From Akkermansiaceae bacterium (GTDB taxonomy: Bacteria > Verrucomicrobiota > Verrucomicrobiia > Verrucomicrobiales > Akkermansiaceae): a DNA stretch of 36,512 nucleotides. The stretch covers positions 1 to 36,512 of the forward strand of contig JAPJNB010000259.1 in assembly GCA_026461385.1 (NCBI GenBank), given 5' to 3'. The translations under genes and the position numbers were made by a program. A model generated the notes under the pieces. That model saw only the letters and a list, made by a program, of their open reading frames with translations. It was not told where the DNA came from and searched no databases. Shown one piece after another: positions 23,542 through 31,618 of the stretch. Within the stretch, counting starts at the first letter, position 1. Each line of letters opens with the position of its first letter.

Positions 23542-23646
23542 CTAGGACTTGTAGCGGAGACGCTTTTTATGGCGGTTCTGCTTCATGCGCTTTTTGCGCT
23601 TGTGCTTATTGATCTTCGTTTTACGGCGTTTCTTGATGGAGCCCAT
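23542..23646 (-). CDS. AURKAIP1/COX24-domain (bS22-like) small basic protein
   Basis: A 34-residue frame encodes an extremely basic peptide starting MGSIKKRRKTKINKHKRKKR and ending in KRLRYKS; more than half its residues are Lys or Arg. The MGS-x-KKRRK-x-x-x-KHK-x-(K/R)K pattern matches the AURKAIP1/COX24 domain family. Its bacterial members (for example bS22 of mycobacterial ribosomes) bind 16S rRNA in the small subunit, and its mitochondrial relatives are ribosomal mS38. It is easily missed because of its size. It starts 36 bases after the hisG stop, on the same strand, and is followed by its own terminator. A role as a small-subunit ribosomal protein is inferred from the family. Confidence 0.85.
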   Translation of the reverse strand: MGSIKKRRKTKINKHKRKKRMKQNRHKKRLRYKS

Positions 23647-23682
23647 GGCAGTTGCAGTCGGGGTTAGTTAATGGTGAATGAA

Positions 23683-24567
23683 TTAAGGGACGATTTTATT
23701 GAGAGAATATTCGATGATTCCCTCAGCCCCTAGGCGCTTCAGTTCGGGGATCATGTCTCTGACGACGATTTCGTCAATCACCGTCTCAACAGCGACCCAA
23801 CCTTCTTCCGAGAGTTGGGAAATCGTCGGGCGACGGAGCGAAGGGAGTTTTTCGAGAAGCTGCGGCAGGTTGGCACTTGGGAAATTCATCTTGATGCCGA
23901 CCTTGCCACGCGCACTGAGAGCGGCCTTCAGGAGCAACGCAATGCGCTCCATCTTTTCCATTTTCCATGGATCGGCGGCAGCGGCAGGGCTCGCATAAAA
24001 GTGCGGAAATGAGGTCAGTAGGGTGTCAACAATCCGAAGGTGGTTCGCCTTGATCGAGGAGCCAGTCTCGGTCACATCAACGATCGCATCCACCAAATCA
24101 GGCACCTTGACCTCGGTCGCGCCCCAAGAAAATTCGACCTCGGCGTTGATCCCACGCTCCGCGAGGTAGCGCTGAGTGATCCCCACCCCTTCGGTCGCAA
24201 TGCGTTTTCCCTCAAGGTCTTCGGGCTTACGAATCGGTGAATCTTCCGGCACCACGAGCACCCAGCGCGTTGGCCGCGTCGTGGCGCGCGAATACGGGAG
24301 CTCGGCGAGATCCACGAGATCCACTCCATTTTCATAGGCCCAGTCGTAACCCGTGATCCCGCAATCGATGAATCCCTGACCGAGATAGCGCCCGATTTCT
24401 TGAGCGCGGATCATGTACAAATCGAGCTCGGGGTCATTCGAGCTCGGACGCAAGCCGCGCGACGAAACGTAAATCTCGTAGCCAGCCTTGGCCAAGAGCT
24501 CGATGGTCGGTTCTTGCAGGCTGCCTTTCGGGATCGCGACTTTGAGAGTTCTGGAAGAATCCGACAT
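23683..24567 (-). CDS. hisG: ATP phosphoribosyltransferase, long form
   Basis: This 294-residue enzyme catalyses the first step of histidine synthesis, joining ATP and PRPP. Landmarks are LKVAIPKGSLQEPTIELL (about residues 8-25), DCGITGYDW (68-76), the motif VDVTETGSSIKANHLRIV containing the PRPP-binding ETGSS, and a C-terminal ACT-like regulatory domain (about 215-294). It has KVGIKMNFPSANLPQLLEKL at the domain start. The C-terminal domain marks the HisZ-independent long form with histidine feedback. No other his genes are nearby, so histidine genes are dispersed. It is divergent from the amidase gene, with about 140 bases between starts that must hold both promoters. Confidence 0.95.
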   Translation of the reverse strand: MSDSSRTLKVAIPKGSLQEPTIELLAKAGYEIYVSSRGLRPSSNDPELDLYMIRAQEIGRYLGQGFIDCGITGYDWAYENGVDLVDLAELPYSRATTRPTRWVLVVPEDSPIRKPEDLEGKRIATEGVGITQRYLAERGINAEVEFSWGATEVKVPDLVDAIVDVTETGSSIKANHLRIVDTLLTSFPHFYASPAAAADPWKMEKMERIALLLKAALSARGKVGIKMNFPSANLPQLLEKLPSLRRPTISQLSEEGWVAVETVIDEIVVRDMIPELKRLGAEGIIEYSLNKIVP

Positions 24568-24706
24568 GCAGGGGCGGCGTTTTTAGCGTGGAAAACCATG
24601 GAATCAAGCCAAGTTTGCACAATTTGCAGAAAAATAAACCTCAGCCTCCTGATTCACGCCATTCTTGATCCTTGAACCCCACCCTCCGAACCTTGATGAT
24701 TCGCCC

Positions 24707-25564
24707 ATGCCACGCCTTGCTTTGCTCCAGTCCAAAACCTTCGCCACGAAGACGGAATCGCTCGAACACCACGAACAATTGATCCGCGATGCGGCCGCCG
24801 CCGGCGCGAATGTCGTGGTCACTCAAGAGCTTTTTCTGACGCCCTACTTCTGCACACTGGAGGACCCGGGCCTTTTCGATCTCGCCGATCCCCTCCCCGG
24901 CCCAATCACCGACCGCCTCGGCAAGCTCGCAGGCGAACTTGGCATCGTCTTGATTTCCTCGCTCTTCGAGCACCGCGGCCCGGGCTTGTACCACAACACC
25001 GCCGCCATTCACGATGCCGATGGCTCACTGATGGGCCTTTACCGCAAGTCCCACATTCCACAGGACCCTGGCTTCGAGGAAAAATTCTACTTCACGCCCG
25101 GTGACAGTGGTTGGCCAGTCTGGAACACGAAATTCGGGAAAATCGGCGTCTTGATCTGCTGGGACCAATGGTACCCTGAAGCTGCTCGCTTGATGGCACT
25201 CGGCGGCGCACAACTCCTCGTTTACCCGACCGCCATCGGCTGGCTTTCCGCCGAAAAACCAAGCCTCGGTGACGCCCAGCACTGCGCATGGGAAACCGTC
25301 CAACGGGGCCACGCGGTCGCAAACGGCTGCTACCTCGCGGCGGTCAATCGCACCGGCCATCAAGACGACACCGAGTTCTGGGGCCGCTCGTTCATCGCGA
25401 ACCCATACGGCGAACTCGTCGCCAAAGCATCCACCGAAAACGAGGAAATCCTCTACCACGACATCGACCTGCAAGCCGTCGAAGATTTCCGGCGCATCTG
25501 GCCATTCTTCCGCGACCGCCGCATCGATGCCTATGGCGATCTCACCCAGCGCTGGCGCTCGTGA
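24707..25564 (+). CDS. aguB: N-carbamoylputrescine amidase
   Basis: From the ATG at 24707 this is a 285-residue nitrilase-superfamily hydrolase. The catalytic triad is visible: E41 in VVTQELFLTPYFC, K114 in GLYRKSHIP and C151 in IGVLICWDQWYPEAARL. The QELF-x-x-PYFC phrase and the end DFRRIWPFFRDRRIDAYGDL are characteristic of the AguB group. These enzymes release ammonia and CO2 from N-carbamoylputrescine to give putrescine. A TTG-initiated extension from 24665 is possible but has no homology-like sequence. The usual partner, agmatine deiminase AguA, is not in the window. Downstream genes run in the same direction but look unrelated. Confidence 0.85.
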   Translation: MPRLALLQSKTFATKTESLEHHEQLIRDAAAAGANVVVTQELFLTPYFCTLEDPGLFDLADPLPGPITDRLGKLAGELGIVLISSLFEHRGPGLYHNTAAIHDADGSLMGLYRKSHIPQDPGFEEKFYFTPGDSGWPVWNTKFGKIGVLICWDQWYPEAARLMALGGAQLLVYPTAIGWLSAEKPSLGDAQHCAWETVQRGHAVANGCYLAAVNRTGHQDDTEFWGRSFIANPYGELVAKASTENEEILYHDIDLQAVEDFRRIWPFFRDRRIDAYGDLTQRWRS

Positions 25565-25626
25565 TCCGCGTGCCATCATCGGCGAGCACCCTTGCACCGC
25601 GCCAGTTCCTTTGACAGCTTGAGCCC

Positions 25627-27048
25627 ATGAAACGACTGACTCTTCTCCTTTGCTCCTGCCTGCTGTGCGTCAGTTCTTCCGCCCAGTCGTTTGCGCCCAG
25701 CAATGACCGACCACCCGCCCTTGCCCGAGAATTCCGCGGGGCGTGGATCGCGTGCATTTATAACCTCGACTGGCCCAGTAGCACCGGCCTGAGCGCAGGT
25801 GCCCAACAAGCGGAAATGCGAGCGATGCTCGACAAACTCGCCGCCCTCAAAATCAACGCGGTGATCTTCCAAGTCCGCCCCGAATGCGATGCGGTTTATG
25901 CGTCGTCCCTGGAGCCCTGGAGCTCGTGGCTCACCGGCAGCATGGGGCGCTCTCCCGGCTATGATCCCCTCGCTTACTGCATCCAACAAGCCCACGCCCG
26001 CGGCATCGAGGTCCACGCGTGGTTCAATCCCTTCCGCGCACTTTCTAATAACTCTCAATCCGTAGCATCCTCACACGTCTGCCGAGTGGCCCCACAAACC
26101 ACTCGCAAATTCGGCACCATGACGTGGTGCGATCCAGCCAGCCCGAACACCCGTGGGCACGCGCTCCAGGTGATTCTCGATGTGGTTCGGCGCTATGATG
26201 TCGATGGCGTTCATCTGGATGATTATTTCTATCCATACCCCTCGGGAAACCTCCGCTTTGCTGATGGGAAAACCCCCGCCGAACGCCGAAGCTACGTCGA
26301 CGGCTTCGTCAGCAGTCTTTACACCTCGGTGAAAAACCAAAAGCCATGGGTGCGCGTCGGCATCAGCCCGTTCGGGATTTGGCGGCCCGGCGTCCCTGCG
26401 GGCATCGAGGCGGGAATCGACAGCTACGAACAACTCGCCGGAGACTCACGCAAATGGCTCAAAAATGGCTGGCTCGACTACCTTGCGCCCCAACTCTACT
26501 GGCGCGACTCACCCCAAAAGCAAAGTTTCTCCACGCTGCTCAGCTGGTGGCGCCAGCAAGGATCGCGCCCCGTCTGGCCCGGCATCGCAACCGCCCGCAT
26601 CCATTCATCCGAAGACCCCGGCCGACCCGCATCGGAAATCACCCACCAAATCGACGTCAGCCGCAAGCTCGTCAAAAATTGGAACGGCCACATCCATTGG
26701 AGCGCCAAAAGCCTCGTGCGCAACCAAGGCGGCATCGCCACCAAACTCGCTGCGACCTACACGCAACCTGCGGTGATCCCGCCGATGCCATGGCTCAGCA
26801 ACACCGCTCCTCCGGCACCCGGGGTCAGCGCGGCACCTGCGGGTTCTAACACATCCGTCCGCTGGATCCCTGGCCCTAACACCTCAAAAATCGCCATTCA
26901 AGCGAAAATCAGTGGCACCTGGCGCACAATCAAGGTGGTCGCCAGCAGCCAAAAGACGACGACGATTCCAGGCGCGACGGCCATCGCCGTGACCGCGCTC
27001 GACCGCTTCGGCAACGCCAGCACGCCGAAGGTTCTCGCACTCCAGTAA
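25627..27048 (+). CDS. Secreted GHL10-family glycoside hydrolase (YngK/YddW-like)
   Basis: This 473-residue protein has a signal peptide (MKRLTLLLCSCLLCVSSSAQ). The catalytic-like TIM barrel (about residues 33-360) matches the GHL10/DUF187 family. Landmarks are REFRGAWIACIYNLDWPSS (34-52), LKINAVIFQVRPECDAVY (74-91), ARGIEVHAWFNPFRALSN (124-141) and VDGVHLDDYFYPYP (192-205), where the adjacent aspartates are probably important. The C-terminal 100 residues (about 375-473) are a small beta domain resembling fibronectin type III. Characterised relatives (YddW/DigH) cleave denuded peptidoglycan glycan strands. The substrate here is inferred as a cell-wall or other polysaccharide. It stands 62 bases after aguB. 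Confidence 0.88.
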   Translation: MKRLTLLLCSCLLCVSSSAQSFAPSNDRPPALAREFRGAWIACIYNLDWPSSTGLSAGAQQAEMRAMLDKLAALKINAVIFQVRPECDAVYASSLEPWSSWLTGSMGRSPGYDPLAYCIQQAHARGIEVHAWFNPFRALSNNSQSVASSHVCRVAPQTTRKFGTMTWCDPASPNTRGHALQVILDVVRRYDVDGVHLDDYFYPYPSGNLRFADGKTPAERRSYVDGFVSSLYTSVKNQKPWVRVGISPFGIWRPGVPAGIEAGIDSYEQLAGDSRKWLKNGWLDYLAPQLYWRDSPQKQSFSTLLSWWRQQGSRPVWPGIATARIHSSEDPGRPASEITHQIDVSRKLVKNWNGHIHWSAKSLVRNQGGIATKLAATYTQPAVIPPMPWLSNTAPPAPGVSAAPAGSNTSVRWIPGPNTSKIAIQAKISGTWRTIKVVASSQKTTTIPGATAIAVTALDRFGNASTPKVLALQ

Positions 27049-27067
27049 CCCCGCATCGAACATCTCA

Positions 27068-27685
27068 TTGAAAATCCACCCCAACGCGCTGCTTCTCACC
27101 GCAATCACGCCGGTGATGGCATGGTCGGCTTGGCATCCCTCCGATCGCCCCACGTGGTGGATGGAGGTGGCCCCGGTGTTTTTAGGCTTCATCGCCCTAT
27201 TCATTTCCCAACGCAAGGGCTGGCGCTTCTCCAACCTCGCCCTCGGATGGATCGCCTTTCACATGATCCTCCTGCTGGTCGGCGGCCATTACACCTACGC
27301 CTTGGTGCCCCTCGGAAGGTGGGTGGGCGATCTTTGCGGATTCGCCCGAAACCACTACGATCGATTAGGTCATCTCACTCAAGGGTGGGTGCCCGCCATC
27401 ATTTGCCGCGAAATTTTCGTTAGGTCTGGCGTGCTTGCCCAACGCCAGTGGCTCGCATTTTGCGTGATCTCGTTTTGCCTCGCGCTGAGCGCGTCCTACG
27501 AACTGGTGGAATGGGCGGCAGCATCGATCTCGGCCGATGGCTCGCAGGCGTTTCTCGGGACTCAAGGAGACCCTTGGGACTCCCAATGGGACATGTTCAT
27601 GGCCGGCATCGGGTCGATCGGCGCCCTAACTCTGCTGTCACGCGCGCATGATCGGTCGATTCAGAAGCTAACATTCGCCGCCTAG
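27068..27685 (+). CDS. YjdF/DUF2238-type inner-membrane protein
   Basis: This 205-residue protein has about six hydrophobic helices. It matches the DUF2238 (YjdF) pattern, with conserved polar residues in the membrane: HYTYALVPLG (about residues 74-83), NHYDRLGHLTQGWVPAIICR (94-113), ASYELVEWAAA (141-151) and GDPWDSQWDMFMAGIG (166-181). The repeated acidic and His residues (H, D, E, W-D) in membrane-proximal positions suggest an enzyme or metal site. The family function is unknown to me. The start is a TTG at 27068, 19 bases after the hydrolase stop, because homology begins immediately and no ATG lies upstream in frame. Confidence 0.85.
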   Translation: MKIHPNALLLTAITPVMAWSAWHPSDRPTWWMEVAPVFLGFIALFISQRKGWRFSNLALGWIAFHMILLLVGGHYTYALVPLGRWVGDLCGFARNHYDRLGHLTQGWVPAIICREIFVRSGVLAQRQWLAFCVISFCLALSASYELVEWAAASISADGSQAFLGTQGDPWDSQWDMFMAGIGSIGALTLLSRAHDRSIQKLTFAA

Positions 27686-27759
27686 CGTGCTTTTTCGCTT
27701 CTCCGCCCTTGCCATCCCCCTCGCGACCGCATTGACTTTGCACCCATCCCATTTCCACC

Positions 27760-28260
27760 GTGAAAGCCCACGAACTTTACTCCGCTGTCGATCCTGCCAT
27801 TGTCACTCAACTCCTCGATTGGTTCCGCGCCAACGATCGGAATGTCTACAAGTCCGCCGTCGCCACCCTTGCCGACAACCGCAAGCTCCGCCCAGTCTTT
27901 GTGCAGAAAAAATCCATGGCCGAGCAATACGCATGGATTCATAAAACTCTCAAGCTCAAGGCCTGCGACACGATCGGCGAGCACCTCCTCCAAGCCTACC
28001 TGATGTCCGCCCAACAGTCGCTCCTCGCGATGTTCTGCGACGGCATGGGAATCCCACACGACGGCAAAGGCTCGGTCGTCGGCGACCTTCCGAAGAAGCT
28101 CGATCCCGAGCGCCTCTCCAGCACGATCGACCGCTTGGTCGACGTCTTCGAACCGAAGCTCTTCACCGCCTACCTCCATTGCTTCAACATGCAGGTCGCC
28201 GGAGGCTGGCCCGAACTCAGCGAAAAAATCGAATCCGACGCGCGCCTCACGCTCGCGTAA
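27760..28260 (+). CDS. Cytoplasmic protein of unknown function
   Basis: This 166-residue protein starts with GTG at 27760. There is no signal peptide or membrane segment. The composition is that of a soluble, mostly helical protein (AIVTQLLDWFRANDRNVYKS, AEQYAWIHKTLKLKACDTIG, SAQQSLLAMFCDGMGIPHDG). A central GIPHDGKGSVVGDLPKKLDP loop is Gly/Asp-rich. Codon usage matches the flanking genes and the frame is uninterrupted, so it is very likely real. I do not recognise the family. It sits between the YjdF-type gene and miaB in the same direction; 79 bases separate it from miaB, so coupling to tRNA modification is possible but unproven. Confidence 0.7.
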   Translation: MKAHELYSAVDPAIVTQLLDWFRANDRNVYKSAVATLADNRKLRPVFVQKKSMAEQYAWIHKTLKLKACDTIGEHLLQAYLMSAQQSLLAMFCDGMGIPHDGKGSVVGDLPKKLDPERLSSTIDRLVDVFEPKLFTAYLHCFNMQVAGGWPELSEKIESDARLTLA

Positions 28261-28339
28261 AAAACCCGAGCGGCGCGATGGGATTCTCCCGCTGGGGAGC
28301 AATGCCAACGCCGACTTTTCGCCCACCACCCCACCACGA

Positions 28340-29719
28340 ATGCCCAAGGTCTACGTCAAAACCTACGGCTGCCAGATGAACGAGCGCGACTCCGAGCAAG
28401 TCGCCAAGATGTTCAGTGAGGGCGGCTACACGGTCACCCACGATGAAAATGAGGCCGATGCGGTGCTCATCAATACCTGCTCCGTGCGTGACCAAGCGGA
28501 GCAAAAGGCCCTCGGAAAAATGGGCAACCTGATCCACAAAGGCCGCGACCGCAAACACGTGGTGTATGGCTTCATGGGCTGCATGGCACAATCCCGCGGC
28601 GAGGAGCTCTTCAAAACCGTGCCGAACCTCGACGTGGTGGTCGGCACCCAAAAATACCACAAGGTTTTCGAATACGTGGATGGCATCCTCCAACGCCGAC
28701 TCGAGGCGCGGATGGACGACCCATCGTTTTCCCTCCGAGGCACGAGCGTTTGCGACACCGCCGAGGAAGAAGGCTCGCAAAACACCATCCGCGACCACGT
28801 GCCAAAGGCTCATGAGGCATCTGCGTTCGTCTCAATCATGCAAGGATGCAACATGCGTTGCTCGTTTTGCATCGTCCCCGACACCCGCGGGAAGGAACGC
28901 GGCCGACCAATCGATGAAATCGTCACAGAGGTCCGCCAACTTGCCTCTCACGGGGTGAAAGAAGTCACCTTGCTCGGCCAAATCGTCAACCTCTACGGAC
29001 GGACGGAATTCGCGAAGGTCGATGACAAGTCGCCCTTCGTGCAGTTGTTAGAAGCCGTGCATGAGGTCGGTGGCATCGAGCGCATCCGCTTCACCTCGCC
29101 CCACCCGATCGGCTATCGGGATGATCTCATCGCCGCCTTCACTTACCTGCCCAAGCTTTGCTCACACATCCATTTCCCGATGCAAAGCGGCTCCGACCGC
29201 ATCCTCCGAGAAATGCGCCGACCTTATAAAAACGCCAAGTTCGTCGAGATTTGCGAGAAAATGAGGGCCGCCCGCCCTGGCATCGCGATCACCACCGACA
29301 TCATCGTCGGATTTCCCAGTGAGACCGAGGAGGACTTCCAAGCCACGATCGACACCGTCGAGCGACTGAAATTCGAAAACGCCTTTGTGTTTCGCTACTC
29401 CAAGCGCCGCAACACCCCGGCTGCCGAAATGGATGGCCAACTCGACGAATCCGTCAAGGAAGAGCGCAACCAACGCCTGCTCGCCGTGGTCGATCGCCTT
29501 GCGATCGCGAGCAACGCCGCAATCGTCGGAACTCGCCAGCGGGTGCTCTGCGAAGGCCCATCGAAAAACAACGCCGCGCGCCTCACCGGCCGCACGCAAC
29601 AAAACAAGATTGTGATTTTCGATGGCGACCCCGCACGCCTCACCGGACAATTCCTCGACATCGACATCGAGGAATCAACCGGCTTCACGGTCTTCGGCAC
29701 GGCTTGCCTTGAGGGCTGA
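28340..29719 (+). CDS. miaB: tRNA-2-methylthio-N6-dimethylallyladenosine synthase
   Basis: This 459-residue radical-SAM methylthiotransferase adds a methylthio group to i6A at position 37 of tRNAs reading U-starting codons. The N-terminal UPF0004 domain supplies the auxiliary cluster cysteines: C11 (TYGCQMNE), C47 (INTCSVR) and C81 (GFMGCMAQ). The radical-SAM CxxxCxxC is at C170, C174 and C177 (QGCNMRCSFCIVPDTRG). Other landmarks are the VTLLGQIVNLYG strand, MRRPYKNAKF, TDIIVGFPSETEEDF and a C-terminal TRAM domain (about 385-455) for RNA binding. Length and cysteine pattern fit MiaB rather than MtaB or RimO. It ends 38 bases before the convergent serS stop, and the short spacer holds only a weak hairpin. 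Confidence 0.95.
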   Translation: MPKVYVKTYGCQMNERDSEQVAKMFSEGGYTVTHDENEADAVLINTCSVRDQAEQKALGKMGNLIHKGRDRKHVVYGFMGCMAQSRGEELFKTVPNLDVVVGTQKYHKVFEYVDGILQRRLEARMDDPSFSLRGTSVCDTAEEEGSQNTIRDHVPKAHEASAFVSIMQGCNMRCSFCIVPDTRGKERGRPIDEIVTEVRQLASHGVKEVTLLGQIVNLYGRTEFAKVDDKSPFVQLLEAVHEVGGIERIRFTSPHPIGYRDDLIAAFTYLPKLCSHIHFPMQSGSDRILREMRRPYKNAKFVEICEKMRAARPGIAITTDIIVGFPSETEEDFQATIDTVERLKFENAFVFRYSKRRNTPAAEMDGQLDESVKEERNQRLLAVVDRLAIASNAAIVGTRQRVLCEGPSKNNAARLTGRTQQNKIVIFDGDPARLTGQFLDIDIEESTGFTVFGTACLEG

Positions 29720-29757
29720 GGAAAATTTCCGTTAGGAAACATTCAGGCCCGCTGGGA

Positions 29758-31035
29758 TCAAAGGATCTCCGCGCCAAAGTACGGCACCAGCGCCTCAGGA
29801 ATCCGGATCGATCCATCGGGTAGCTGGCATTGCTCTAACAAAGCCACGTACAAGCGAGGCAATGCCGTCCCCGAGCCATTCAGCGTGCAAGGAAAACGGT
29901 TTTTGCCCTCGGCGTCTTTGAACCGGAGTTTCATCCGACGCGCTTGGTAGTCGCCGAAGCACGAACAACTGGAGACCTCAAGGTACTTGCCATGCCCCGG
30001 CGCCCAAACCTCGATGTCGTAGGTCTTCGCCGAGGAAAACCCGATGTCACCCGTGCAAAGCTCGATCGTCCGATAGTGGAGTCCCAGCTTTTGCAGGATG
30101 GACTCGGCATGGGCCGTGAGGTCCTCAAGCACCTCGAATCCCTTGTCGGGATGGACGATTTGAACGAGTTCCACCTTGTCAAATTGATGCATGCGAATGA
30201 TCCCCTTGTTGTCGCGCCCCGCCGAACCTGCCTCGCGGCGGAAGCACGGGGTGTAGGCGACCATTTTTACCGGAAGATCGGCTTCGGACAACAAGGTGTC
30301 GCGATAGAGATTGGTCACCGGAACTTCTGCCGTGGGCGCAAGAAATAGGCTGTTGACGCCATTTTCATCCGCGTCGGTCCCATACATGTCGTCCTCAAAC
30401 TTCGGCAACTGACCGGTGCCTTCCATGCACTCGCGTTTGACGAGATGCGGAACATTGACTTCCTCGTAGCCGTTCACCGTCTGCGTATCGAGCAGGAAAT
30501 TGATCAGTGCCCTTTCGAGTCGAGCGCCCTTCCCACGATAGACGACAAACCCCGAACCCGCCGTGCGAATGCCGTCATCCCAACTGATCAGCCCGTGCTG
30601 CAGCGCGAGATCGACATGATCCTTGGGATCCACCAGCGCGGGCTTCGTCCCCCACTCGCGGACGACCGGGTTGGCCGACTCGTCGCTACCGACCGGGCAG
30701 GCCTCGTGGGTGAGATTGGGAATATTCAGCAACAACTCGTTTTGGCGAGCGGCGGCGTCCTCGGACTCCGTGTCGAGAGCAAGAATCTGCTCATTGATAC
30801 CACGGACCTCGGCCTCGATCGCCGACGTATCCTGCCCTTGGCCCTTCAAGATGCCGATCTGCTTGGAGATCGTCTTGCGGGAATTTTGCAACTGCTGCTT
30901 GGAAGTTTCGGCAGCGCGGCGGGACTCGTCACAGGCGAGCACGTCGTCGACAAGTTTCCAGTGATCGCCGCCCCGGGCTTTGAGGCGATCTTGAACGGCG
31001 GTGGGGTTTTCGCGGATGACGCGGATATCGAGCAT
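29758..31035 (-). CDS. serS: Seryl-tRNA synthetase
   Basis: From the ATG at 31035 the product starts MLDIRVIRENPTAVQDRLKA and is 425 residues long, the normal size of bacterial class II SerRS. The frame stays open upstream, but that extension has no sense. The N-terminal antiparallel coiled-coil arm (about 30-100) that grips the long variable arm of tRNA-Ser is evident in TSKQQLQNSRKTISKQIG. Motif 2 is FRREAGSAGRDNKGIIRMHQ (265-284). The Ser-binding region includes LEVSSCSCFGDYQARRMKLR, and motif 3 is LNGSGTALPRLYVALLEQCQ (385-404). It is divergent from tsaE, with 166 bases between the starts. Confidence 0.96.
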   Translation of the reverse strand: MLDIRVIRENPTAVQDRLKARGGDHWKLVDDVLACDESRRAAETSKQQLQNSRKTISKQIGILKGQGQDTSAIEAEVRGINEQILALDTESEDAAARQNELLLNIPNLTHEACPVGSDESANPVVREWGTKPALVDPKDHVDLALQHGLISWDDGIRTAGSGFVVYRGKGARLERALINFLLDTQTVNGYEEVNVPHLVKRECMEGTGQLPKFEDDMYGTDADENGVNSLFLAPTAEVPVTNLYRDTLLSEADLPVKMVAYTPCFRREAGSAGRDNKGIIRMHQFDKVELVQIVHPDKGFEVLEDLTAHAESILQKLGLHYRTIELCTGDIGFSSAKTYDIEVWAPGHGKYLEVSSCSCFGDYQARRMKLRFKDAEGKNRFPCTLNGSGTALPRLYVALLEQCQLPDGSIRIPEALVPYFGAEIL

Positions 31036-31201
31036 GGCGACAAGACTTTCATGGGCGATGGGGTAGAGAATCAACGCGAATTTTAGGGAATCGGCGATAA
31101 TCTCCGAATTCTGCCGCGTGGTGCCCTCGCCATCCACAGGTGGACGACCCAAAACGTTTTTGCATCGACTTCGTTCACCAATTGGTTTTCCAAAGGATCT
31201 G

Positions 31202-31618
31202 ATGCAACGACACGTGGAATCGCCCGAAGCGATGGAACTGCTGGGCCACCAAGCGGCAGCCCATGCCTTGCCAGGCTCGGTGATCGCCCTGGTCGGTGGA
31301 CTCGGCGCCGGCAAAACTCACTGGACGAAGGGATTCGTCGCGGGAATGGGCTCCGTGGCGGATGTCACCAGCCCCACCTTCGGCCTGCTCCACGAATACC
31401 CAGGCGGCAGGCTCCATGTGTTCCATCTCGATTTCTACCGCTTGGACTCGGCCTCAGAACTGGTCGCGCTCGGCTGGGATGAGCTGTTAGACCAAGAGGG
31501 CGTGATCATCGCGGAGTGGGGCGACAAATTCCCAGAATTGCTCCCACCCAACACGCAGTGGCTGCATTTCACCGTGGAGCCGGATGGCAGCCGAACGCTG
31601 CGCGAAGGATCACCTTAG
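31202..31618 (+). CDS. tsaE: tRNA threonylcarbamoyladenosine biosynthesis ATPase TsaE
   Basis: From the ATG at 31202 the protein has 138 residues, normal for TsaE. Walker A is GGLGAGKTHWTKGF (residues 32-45). Then come the conserved TSPTFGLLHEYPGG (56-69), HLDFYRLDSASELVALGWDE (75-94) and the Walker-B-like VIIAEWGDKFPELLP. TsaE binds TsaB-TsaD and its ATP hydrolysis is needed for t6A37 formation on ANN-decoding tRNAs. TsaB, TsaC and TsaD are not encoded here. Its TAG stop and the TAA stop of the convergent RlmM-like gene share the four bases TTAG (31615-31618). Confidence 0.95.
   Translation: MQRHVESPEAMELLGHQAAAHALPGSVIALVGGLGAGKTHWTKGFVAGMGSVADVTSPTFGLLHEYPGGRLHVFHLDFYRLDSASELVALGWDELLDQEGVIIAEWGDKFPELLPPNTQWLHFTVEPDGSRTLREGSP

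Noticed and set aside
29720..29757. Terminator between miaB and serS
   Set aside because: TTTCC-GTTA-GGAAA forms only a 5-bp stem without a U-tract, too weak to claim.
30445..31086. Open plus-strand frame of 213 codons
   Set aside because: It lies opposite serS, whose motifs are intact; there is no sensible protein sequence.
29758..31314. Longer SerS start at 31314
   Set aside because: The extra 93 residues overlap the start of the divergent tsaE gene and have no homology-like content. The canonical MLDIRxIRENP start is at 31035.
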